Positions 1 to 9,733 of a stretch of 64,000 bases of DNA are shown one piece after another (position 1 is the stretch's first letter; each line of letters starts with the position of its first letter). The notes under the pieces were generated by a model, which saw nothing but the letters and a program-made list of their open reading frames with translations, was not told the DNA's origin and did not search any database. Position numbers and translations under genes: made by a program. The stretch spans positions 151,309 to 215,308 of the forward strand of contig WIDE01000025.1 in NCBI GenBank assembly GCA_015039315.1. The letters run 5' to 3'. This DNA comes from Clavulina sp. PMI_390 (lineage: Eukaryota > Basidiomycota > Agaricomycetes > Cantharellales > Hydnaceae).

Positions 1-1530
1 AAGATTTCGTCCTTTGTGGCCTCTCTCAAGCTCTTCCAGATTGTGGCTCTCGCACTGAGAACACTCTATTCAATCGATGAATCCAAGGTCCTCCTTGGCC
101 TCAATGGAGAAAAATCGGATCAACATATCGTTTCGGAGCTAGGTGTGTTGTGCACTATGCTGTTTTTTTGAGTACATAATATCACTCTAAATGAGCCTAG
201 ACTCGAGGATGAACCAATGGTTTGACGCTATCCCAGCCCATCGTAAGTGAATTGAAATAATACCGTGGCAGACGTTGCCAAGCTCTTACTCTTTTTTTTT
301 TTAGTTAAGTGGGATCCAAACCGCCAGAATGAAGTGCATTTTGTACAATCGGCAGTTCTCTCGACGCTCTATCATCACGCGCAAATCTTGATCCACCGTC
401 CATTCCTTCTCCCAACTAAGGGACCCAGCACGCTTTCTTTCCCGTCGCTGTCCATATTGGCCCATGCTGCTCGTTCGTGTATCCATGTGCTGGAAGTTCT
501 TCAAAATCACGGCATACATGTGCCCCCACCTGTCCTTGGTTCTGCTAACCATAGCGGGATCGTGCTGCTTATGGCGATTTGGACCGCGCGGAAAACAGGG
601 GCAAATGTCGATTATCGAGCGGCAATGCGGGACGTGAAGCAGTGTATTAACTTCCTCAGATCTTGCGAATCACGGCGAGTCCTTCTATCGGCAATCGCAG
701 ATATAGCCCCACTGACCATGCCACAAATCGCCCCCAGTTCGCAAGCTGCCAGGGCAATGGTCGATGTCCTTGAGGATTTAGCCAATTGTGGGGATTTGGA
801 CCTTTCGCATGTACCGCCATCAGTGAAGCGCGGGTACCCGGAGTCTCAAGACAATCTACCCGTCCCTCCTGAAGCTTCGAACTCTCGCATATCCGACGAG
901 TTTAATCGGAACCCGCAATCGCCAATGACTCAGTTGCTCGGAGTCAGTCCCGTTCTCCATCAGCCCGATGCCCGTGCTTTGCCACTTCTCTCGCACCCTT
1001 CAGTACCTCCTGTAGGCGAACCCCGAATGTCACCGACAACAGAATTCCTACAGTCATACGTAGCAAGTCTTCCCCTGCACAGTTTGACGACTGACTCGAA
1101 TCCTCTCCTCCATGATGGTCCTGCCCCATCAAGTAGCATCAGCGCTGTTATCCTTGGAGAGGGTGTCCCCATCCCCTCTGTCCCAATATCGACCGACTCT
1201 TCTCCACCTGCTACTGCTGCTGCTGGTGGGAACGGGGCGTTGGAATGGGACGGCCTCGCCTCGCTCGGGCTTCAAGCTAGTGGTGGTAGTACTAGTAGCG
1301 CCAACGGTTTCGCATCACTTGAGGGTGGTCTGTTCACGAACTCTCCTAGTACTTCCTCATTATCTGCCGAGCCCCTGTTGCGGGATGCGCATCTTTTCGG
1401 GTATGAAGGCTTTGCGGGCACGCTAGGGTTCGCGGCGGAAGCGCAGGCGTTCTTGGGCTCCAACCCGGAAGGCCACCCTCTGGTTGATGCGGAGGATATA
1501 GATTGGTCGAATATCCTGAACCTCGGGTGA
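1..1530 (+). CDS. Zn2Cys6-type fungal transcription factor, copy A (5' end outside window)
   Basis: Partial gene: the zinc cluster and most of the central domain lie off the left edge. The first visible exon (1 to about 141) reads KISSFVASLKLFQ in frame, followed by a short exon (DSRMNQWFDAIPAH) and the last exon from about 304 with KWDPNRQNEVHFVQS and LIHRPFL. These match the end of the fungal-specific transcription factor domain (PF04082). The rest is a Ser/Pro-rich linker ending in a conserved tail (GTLGFAAEAQAFL, then EDIDWSNILNLG and stop). It is a close paralogue of the complete gene next to it (2648-5974): exon junctions fall at the same codons and most residues match across the shared part. 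It is probably a nuclear DNA-binding regulator; target genes cannot be inferred. The tail resembles an acidic activation domain, which is inference. Confidence 0.85.
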
Positions 1531-2647
1531 GAGCGCTGTGCTTGATCCCCTCGAGACCTAGTTTGTTTCTCCGGTTGGATTAGAATGATTCTAGGTACAT
1601 GAATCATATTTCTTTTCGCAGGTTGAGCATCAATTGTCCCAGGTCCGCGCGGCAGTGTCAAAGGAATTCGGACTTGAACGGCATGCATGATTAAGAGGGA
1701 GCGAGAGGCATAATATACGAAACAAGGCGGATATGGGCGAGGCTGGCAAGCCTAGTAGCAAGCAAAAGAAAGGAAAAGAGGCGACCAAGACAAGCACCAG
1801 TGACGACTTCGATTTTGCCCCTCTCAGGGCTTCAAATCCCTCTCAATCCTCCAATTCCCCCGGCCGTTGCTCATCGTTTACAGAACTGCCACTGAGCAAT
1901 CCTCATATTGAGCTTGAGGTTTCCATGGGTTCACTAGTGGTCGCAGCGTTCTTGTTTCAGGTGGCAACCCAGTTCAGGTTTAGTGCCAATATTCAAACGG
2001 GCGGAAACACATTAAAACCGGGCATGAGTAGGCTACAAATTCACTAAGATCGAAACTCTTGCTTTGTTTGGGTCTCCTCTTGTAAGGAATCTTACTCTCA
2101 CTTCGTCCGAAGTACGTTTGACCCAATATATAGTCAGTTCTAAACGTAGTGTACTGGACAATGGTGGTGGTAAGACTAAAGAACTGTAACCTAGTAACGG
2201 GGCGCTTAAGGCGTACTATCCTAATATAATACCATTCCTTACACCTCTGGCTTTCTTACAAAGAGAGTTTTCCAGATATTTGTTTTGTGTTGACGCCTTT
2301 TTCACCAATTGAAGTGACCCCACAGAAAATTTTGCTGACTTCTAGTGCTCGATGAGGTCAAAACTCGGCTCTTATGAATACATTGTGGTGGGTTAGATCT
2401 GTGACTCTGCAGCGTAAGCTCTATTACGTATGCATGTATCAAGTTTGCTCCCTTGTGACGTCCGCAGTCCTGAAGCTGCTGTTGACACCTCGGTCGTATT
2501 CTGCGCCCCTCTGCTAAAACAATACACGGAACCGCGCGCCCCAGCGATCATAGGCTGGCCAGTCTCCAAATTCTATCCAGGATGTCAATTCCTGCTGGGG
2601 GCAATCACTCTGCGCCTTGGGCATCGCGTGCAAGCGATTTTTTTCCC
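1531..2647. other. Intergenic region between the two tandem regulators
   Basis: No supported gene. The first part (about 1531-1800) resembles the stretch after copy B (about 5975-6310): both carry the same order of short words, ending in an AAAGGAAAAGAGGCGA-like run, so the duplicated unit includes the 3' flank. An open frame starting with ATG at 1733 lies inside this duplicated flank and is not conserved as protein. The remainder, to 2647, should hold the terminator of copy A and the promoter of copy B. Confidence 0.6.
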
Positions 2648-5600
2648 ATGGCGACGAATGACTATAAGAAACGCCGAGTTCCAAGAGCCTGCGATGAGTG
2701 TAGACGAAAAAAGGTATCGTCTCAGTACTAGAGATGGGGGACAAGCTTTTTGCCTGATATTCGAACCATCATGCTCAGATTCGATGTGATAGTTCTGAGC
2801 AACTGCTACCTGACGGAAGCAGTTGTAGCAACTGTATTATTTCTGGGTCAAGCTGTACTTTCCTGAAAGGGTCCCTGAAACGCAGTCCACCTCAAGCTTA
2901 TATAGAGGGACTTGAGCATAGGCTTGCGACTTTGGAGGAGCTTGTGCGCAAGGGAGGTTATTATTTTCCTCGATAAAGGTCATTCAATACTAATTTCCGG
3001 GCATCTCAGCTCGCCCTTCGAGTCGATATCAAGGCTGAATTGGCTCAATACGCGTCTGAATTCCCCTCATTTCTATCCGGCCATGCATCAAACTCAACAT
3101 CTGATTCCCCTCGATCGTTTGGTCGTCTGGGAGGTTTCGCTCATGATGACGCCGGCGGGTCTGGCAACGGTGATACTGAGGAAGATGACGACGACGATTC
3201 ACTGCCCCAAAAAATAACCAAGACACTCCGGGAATTTAACATATCCGCGCCTCCCTCTTTGTTCTTTGGGGAATCAAGCGGTAAGCAGATAATGCGATAC
3301 CAGAATCCCAAATAACAAATACTCACTATCCGATCTAGGTCTTGGCCTGATTCGAGAGGCGGCTTTGCTGAAGAAGGAGCAGGGCATTCAGTCTACTCCA
3401 AGTCACAAAACGGGTATCATGGCTAATGCTGAGGTATGGCTCTTTGATAGCCCTGAGAGCATCCTGTGCTTTTCTTTCTAGCGTAATGACAACCTCCGCG
3501 ATTGGTGTTCTCCTAGTGGCAGAGACGGCTTTTGGCAACGCCGTCTCCTGCCGCATTTACGTTTCCCCCTGATGACCTCATTCGCGTTCTCTTCGATCTA
3601 TTCTTCTTCCATTTCACCCCGTTCCTTCCGGTGATTCACCAGCCTACCTTTGAGGCACAGTACATATCTGGGCTGCACCTGAAGAGCAAGTCCTTTGCAA
3701 AGTCCGTTTTGCTCGTGTGTGCGATTGGATCGCGGTACTGTGATGACCCTCGCGTCTATATCAAAGAGATAGGAACCCATAGTGCCGGCTGGCGATACTT
3801 TGCTCAAGTCCGTGACCTCTATCCACGACCCCATACCCCAAACACTCTGCACGACATACAATGCTACGTAGTCCGTCTACCCAGTTACTCTGTTTAAAAT
3901 CCTGCTGATCTCAAGTCGTTCATATTATCTTCTAGATGATGTCCTATTTCCTTCAAGGCACACTTGCGCACCACATCGCGTGGACTCTCATTGGGACTGG
4001 TATACGGATTGCCCAGGGCATAGGTATACACCGAAGGAAACATGGTAAGGGGCCGATATCTCTGCAAGAAGAACAGGAAAAACGAGCATTCTGGTTCGCC
4101 ATGGCAATTTTGGACATTTGTGCGGGCGAGCTCTGACGCAGCTCCACAAGGTGCCTCATTGCGATGGACCGTCATATGGGTTCGGCCATCGGTCGACCAC
4201 TAGCATGTCAGGATGAGGAGTGAGTCTCCTCTTTCTTTCGTGTCTTATTGGCACCTCATCTGCCTTGACACCTAGCTTTGATCTTGAGTTTCCAGGTATA
4301 GCACGGTTGTCTATGCGCACGCAAGCCACTGATCATCCTCTCGGCTCTAGTCGAAGTGGATGATGAATACTGGAGCGCACCAGAATATGAAGGTGCTTCT
4401 GTCTCAGCTCCACGCCAACCAACAGGGATGCCTTCGAAGATTTCTTCTTTCGTCGCCTCTCTCAAGTTGTATCAGATTATAGCCCTAGCGCTGAGGACGT
4501 TATATTCGATTGATAAATCTAAGGCCCTCCGCGGCTTGACTGGGGAAAAGCGAGACGAGCACATCATTTCTGAGCTGGGTATGTTGTGATCTTCATTGCT
4601 TCATCAAATAAATAATCTACCTCTAACTTGGCGTAGAATCCAGGATGCACCAGTGGGTTGATACAATTCCAGAACATCGTGAGTAATCTGCATAAATACA
4701 GTGGCAGGTCCAGCCAAACTATCACACTTTCCTCAGTCAAATGGGATCCAAACCGCCAAAAAGGGGTACATTTTGTACAATCTGCGATCCTTTACATACT
4801 CTATTATCACGTACAAATCTTCATTCATCGCCCATTCCTTCGCCCTACAAAAGGATCAAGTGCGCTTTTTTTCTCATCCCTGTCCATATCAACAAATGCT
4901 GCTCGCTCGTGTATCCCTGTGTTGGAGGCTCTTCAAGAACATGGCGCGCGCATCCCCCCACCCGCCGTTGGCTCTGCTGCTCATTGTGGGGTCATGCTGC
5001 TTATGGCGATCTGGGCCGCACGGAAAGCAAGGGTAAATGTTGATTCTCAAGCGGCTATGCGGGGTGTGAAACAATGCATCAGCTTCCTCAATTCATGCGA
5101 ATCAAGGTGCGCACTTCTGTGGCGATCGCATCCGGAGGTAGCTTCACTGACCATTCCGGGACTATCCCTCAGTTCGCAAGTTGCTGGGCCAATGGCTGCC
5201 GTCCTTGAGGATTTAGCTAATTGTGGAGACCTGGACCTTACCCATGCGCCACCGTTGGTGAAGCGCGGCTACGAGCAGTCTCAGGACAATCCACCCATTC
5301 TACCTGTCACTTCTGACTCGTCCTCAACTAGCAAGGTCAAGAGGCAGATACGATCAATTAACACTCGGCACCTCGGGGTCAGTTCCCTGCTCGATCGCTC
5401 CACTGATCATGCTGTGCCACCTCCGTCGCGGCCTTTGGTACCTGTGGGCGGGTCGCTACGGTCGCCCATGACAGAGTTCCTGACGGCGTATGCAGCAAAT
5501 ATCCCTTTACATGGCTCGACCAGTGGGTCGGACCTTCATCTTCATGAGGATCCTGCCCTGCCAAGGGACGTCAGTGCTGGTATCCCTGGAGAAACCGTCC

Positions 5601-5974
5601 CGAGTTCCTCTGTCCCAATCTCAACGAATTCTTCTCACCCTGCCCCTGCTCCTGCTGAGAACGTGCAACTGGACTGGGATAGTCTCGCCAAAGTCGGGCT
5701 TCAAGCTAGTAATAGCGCTAGCAGCAGCCGCAATGTATTCGAATCAGTTGGGGGCAATCTGGACTCGTTCAGGTTCACGAACGCTCCTAGTGTCTCGTCA
5801 TCCTCTGCGATACCCTTGTTGCGTGATGAGGATTTTCTTGGGTACGACGGCTTTGGCGGTACACTAGGGTTCGCGGCCGAGGCGCAGGCGTTCTTAAAGT
5901 CTGATCCACGGGAGCACTCTCCACTAGAGAACGCGGAGGACATCGACTGGTCGAATATCCTGAGCCTTGGGTGA
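2648..5974 (+). CDS. Zn2Cys6-type fungal transcription factor, copy B (complete)
   Basis: A nuclear Gal4-like regulator. The ATG at 2648 opens with MATNDYKKRRVPRACDECRRKK; after an intron the frame resumes at 2779 with IRCDSS, then CSNC and SSCTF, giving the six cysteines of the Zn2Cys6 cluster. A coiled segment (YIEGLEHRLATLEELVRK) follows, as usual for dimerisation. The central PF04082 domain is clear: FTFPPDDLIRVLFDLFFFHF, FLPVIHQPTF, CAIGSRYCDDPR, then RAFWCLIAMDRHMGSAIGRP and CQDEDFDLEFP. It ends with a Ser/Pro-rich linker and the tail GTLGFAAEAQAFL...EDIDWSNILSLG. Two junctions need care: the acceptor before WQRRLLATPSP lies in the second of two nearby AG sites (about 3510), and one exon is only 20 bases (4276-4295). 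With these choices no frameshift is needed. It resembles xylanolytic-activator-like regulators of Agaricomycetes only in a general way, so targets stay unknown. Confidence 0.9.
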
Positions 5975-6910
5975 GGACGCGCTCCTCGTCCAGCGCAAGA
6001 AGAGATCGGTTCCACCCCCGTTCATTGCTTGGATTATTGTGGTTCTGCTGGGTTCTTGAATTGTACTCGTGCTTTCTTTTTTGCCGGGGGTCAAACGTCA
6101 AGCCTTTCAGGCTCTTCTCTTCGTGTTTTTATGCGGTGATCCGAGTCAAGAAGTATTGAGGCTGGCAGCGTAGCAGTGTCGAAGGAGTTTTGATTCGCAT
6201 AGGCATGTTTGAGAGGAGGATACAATAAATAAATCCAGCTCGGAGAAAGTGACTGGTAAGCTTAAAAGTGAGCAAAGGAAAAGGAAAGGAAAAACAGAAG
6301 AGGCGATCCAACTTCATGCAGAAACTTTTGCTCAAGACTAAGCAGGCACAGCCAAGAAAACGCAAGGGAACAGAACAGACCGAACAGGACAGGACAGGGC
6401 TAGCTAACAAGTATAGCATTTGGCTAGGTAGTTAGCTAGACAAGTGGGGGGGTTTTTACTGGTTACAACCAAAATTAATCAAAAGGTCGAACAGAAAAAA
6501 AATGAGGAAAAGGGCATTAATCCTATCCCCTTCATCCCTCTTCAGGGCAAGAGGGAGAGAGGGAAAAGGGGAGAAAGTGTCTTTATCCCGAAGGGACGGA
6601 AGACACAAAGGAATCGACAAGCTCCCGTGGCATCATCCAAACTTGGATGTCGAGCTGGACAACGCCAAGGAACCAAGTCGAGGTATAATGAGACAAAATC
6701 AGAGAGAGAAACAAACACAAATGGGGCTCAATCGTCCAACGGCGCGGGAGATGAGTGATAGATAAATAGGATAGTGGAGAAAAACTGCATAAGGAACCAA
6801 AAATGGGAGAAAAGCGACCATTGGGGGAGTGTGTAGAGATCGAATAAATAACACGCGCAGGGCAAGGGGAGGGGGATTTTGAGAGAGAAGAGTTTTCCCA
6901 ACTGGACGGT
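5975..6910. other. Convergent intergenic region
   Basis: Lies between copy B (+) and the mucin gene (-) and should hold both 3' ends. The first 330 bases are related to the flank of copy A. The rest is purine-rich on the plus strand (about 6240-6780, many GAAAA/GGAGA runs). Open frames here have no recognisable protein character. Confidence 0.5.
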
Positions 6911-9733
6911 TTACCAGTTCAAGCTGCTCTCTCTCAGAATTGGGTTACTGATCGCCCCAGGCGTAATCGGGCCCCTCCTTGCACCACCAACGCTGCCCCG
7001 TCGTCCACCAGGGCCTACCGGCATATGCGCACTATAGAACGTCTGCGCATTGCCCGCAACATTCACGCCACCTGCCAACTGCCCTCCAAAGCCGGTGTGC
7101 TGGTTCGGCGACGACGCGGACGTGCCTGACGCCGTGTTGTACGAGTCGTGGGCCGCGCGATACTGTGATGACGTGGGGTATGCAGACTGATGATCGTGGT
7201 CTGAGCCCGAGTGTACAGAGGCCATGTCGCGCGACGCGTCCTCGTATCCGTTTAGCTCGTCCTCAGCAAAGAAGAAGCTCCTCCTGCGTCCACCCATCGC
7301 ACCACCAGCAGGCGCAGCGAGACCCTCAGGGTTGAAGGGATCGCGCTCATTAAGTGAGGCAGGAGGCGACGCGAAGGGGTTTGCACCCATTCCATCATCG
7401 GGCGACCACGGCCTGTTTCCACCAGCACCAGTGACGCCTCCAAGGGGCTGCGCGACCTGCGCCATAGAGCCATATCCACCGCCCATGGGCCCACCGCGCG
7501 CAAGCGCATTGGACTCGGCCTGCTTGCGCTTGTACACGCGCATGAACCACCACGTACCAACGAGAACACCGAGAACACCAAACGCGACACAAACGCCGAT
7601 GATAGCGTTGCGTCGTGCCGAATTGGCTCCAAGGCTGCCGCCCGTATCGTTCGTGCCGCCGTTGCCCGAGCCACCTCCCCCTGAGCCACCGTTCTTGCCA
7701 TTGACGGGGTTGGAGTTCTCGTCGGCCGTAAGGGGGTATTGGCCGTTGATAAGCGAGGCGAGCTGCGCAGCAATAGCTGACGAGGGATTGTACAAGGCCG
7801 AGGTACGGACAGGGAGCTGAGCCTGCATCCATTCAATAAGGATAGGGTGTCCATTAGCTCAAACTAAGGAGAAAAAAAGAAAACGAAAGTGAAACGTACC
7901 TGTAACACGCTAACATATCCATTTGGTATAAACAGCCAACAGAGCGTCAACAGGTCATTTTCATCACCGCTCCATCCAGCAGGCTGATACACGTGCAGCG
8001 CGTACATCTTGATATCATCCGTACTGGACAAATTGAGCGCATTCTGAATGATGGTAGGCGTGACTGCAAAGAGTTGGGCTGTCGACTGGGTGTTTTCCGC
8101 GACGAAGGGCCACGAGAGCGCTTTCTCATACTGGATTGAAATCATTGTAAAGTTGGTCGCAAGCGCGGGATCGCTCGTATCAAGATCTGGGCTGGGTGTG
8201 ATCATCGTGGGGAGGGATGGCGGGAGCGCAACTGTGCCCGTGGGACTGCCCGACTGCGTCGTCCCGATGGACACGGTGGTCGTCGCCTGATCCGGATTCG
8301 TCAACGTCGTGGACGGAGTGTCCGTATCGCTCGTGCTCGTCACCGAGTTGAGGAGCAAGGACGTCTGCGTGACGAACGACGGGAGTGAGACAGTGCCAGT
8401 GAACGTGGTAGTCTGCGTCGTCGAGTCAGTTGCGCTCGCCGTGCTGAGCGAGTCTGTGCCCGAGGTCGTAGTGGACGGGAAGAGGTTTGAGAGCGTGATT
8501 ACACCAGTGGAGGACGTCGAGCCAGTCTGAGTAGCGGTCTGGCTAGTCTGACTGTCCGTGACGGCACCCGATGAGGTTGTGGTAATCGGAAGCGAAATTG
8601 TTATTCCATCGGACGAGGTAGCCGTGGCCGTAGCTGTGGCGCTCGTGGTATCGGGGGGCGCGCTGGAAGTAGTGTCCGGAGGAGCACTGGACGTCGTATC
8701 CGGGGGCGCGCTCGACGTGGACGTGGGATCACCAGTTGAGATGGGGAGCGAGATGGTCACAGACAAGCCCGCCGACGTTGTGGTATCAGGAGGAGCGCTG
8801 GTCGTGGTATCGGGGGGCGCGGAGCTCGTGGTTGTGGGGGTATCCGCAGTCGATGTCGGAAGGGAGATGGACAACGACAGAGAGATACCAGAGTCTGAGG
8901 TGGTAGTCGAGGCCGGAGCATCGGTAGTAGATGTGGGTACATCCGAGGTTGAAGTGGGAGCATCTGTGGTGCTCGTGGTGGTCGGTGTATCGCCTATGGA
9001 GAGGGATAGGGAGAGAGACAAGCCACCATCAGACGACGTGGTCGTCGGGGTATCCGTAGTAGAGGTTGTGCTCGGAGCATCCGTAGTCGTGGATGTCGGA
9101 GTATCTGTGGTAGAGGTGGGGGTGTCTGTGGTTGACGTGGACGTGGGAGTGTCCGTCGAGGTCGTCGTGGTGGAGCCTCCCAGGCCAACGGAGATGGAGA
9201 GACCCAGACCATCGTCGGAGCTGGTGGTGGTGGGAGTATCCGAGGTCGAGGTAGTGGTGGGGTCTGCGGTGGTGATTGGGGGTGGAGTGGTTGTTGAGGA
9301 GCCGCTATCATCCGTGGAGGAGGTGGTAGTGGCTGGGTCTGAGCTCGACGTGGTCGTAGCAGGATCCGAGCTAGAGCTGGTGGACGTTGGTGCGTCGGAC
9401 GAGGTCGTCGATGTGGGATCACCACCGCCGACAGACAGGCTCAAAGTAATTCCCAGATCCAACCTCTTGTCCTCTGCGAAACCAAAATATATGAGCACCC
9501 ACAAAATCATTCACAAGCTAACGAAGAAGAGACGGACCGTGCCCATGGTGCTGTTCGTGGTGCCTCTCGCCATTAGCTGCCGCGCCAGCGCGTTGCTGCT
9601 GGCTGAGGGCTCTATGAGCATTGTGGGAAGACGAGGTCGATGCGCGCTCATAGTTGGCTCGCAGGGGGACGCCGTGAGCCGCGATGGTGCTCGAGGCGAG
9701 GATTAGCAGCGAGAGTAAGTGGGATTTGACCAT
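6911..9733 (-). CDS. MSB2: Signalling mucin, Msb2/Hkr1 type
   Basis: A cell-surface sensor that in other fungi acts upstream of Cdc42 and the filamentation/invasion MAP kinase cascade. Three exons (9733-9538, 9473-7900, 7822-6911) give 893 aa. ATG at 9733 begins a signal peptide (MVKSHLLSLLILASSTIAAHG). Exon 2 is a mucin domain of Thr/Ser/Pro runs such as TSTTDTPT and APPDTTTS, broken by short hydrophobic inserts like SLSLSLSIG. A domain then follows like the Hkr1-Msb2 homology region: ISIQYEKALSWPFVAEN, AQLFAVTPTIIQNAL, LHVYQPAGW, LCWLFIPNGYVSVLQ, then ALYNPSSAIAAQLASLING. After a Gly/Asn linker comes one membrane helix (AIIGVCVAFGVLGVLVGTWW), a basic stop-transfer (RVYKRK) and a cytoplasmic tail of about 200 residues. 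The order signal, mucin, homology domain, helix, tail fits Msb2. Hkr1 would be the alternative. Confidence 0.88.
7900..9473 (-). repeat. Degenerate Thr/Ser-rich mucin repeat exon
   Basis: This exon is built mostly of imperfect short tandem units coding for TTSS, TPTSTT and SAPPDTT type words; on the plus strand they appear as gtggtagtcg/gtatccgtag runs, densest between about 8640 and 9420. At least three copies of an APPDTT-like unit are adjacent near 8640-8720. Such exons vary in length between strains in other fungal mucins. Confidence 0.75.

Noticed and set aside
1733..2047. Open frame beginning MGEAGKPSSKQKKGKEAT after copy A
   Set aside because: It lies in the duplicated 3' flank; the matching region after copy B does not keep the frame, so it is best explained as untranslated sequence.
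3480..3560. Apparent frameshift in copy B between RNDNLRDW and ATPSPAAFTF
   Set aside because: Using the second AG (about 3510) as acceptor gives a continuous frame (WQRRLLATPSPAAFTFPPDD), so no mutation is needed.
8558..9706. 382-codon plus-strand open frame across the mucin gene
   Set aside because: It is the antisense shadow of the low-complexity Thr/Ser exon, made of Val/Gly/Ser/Asp repeats without domain features.
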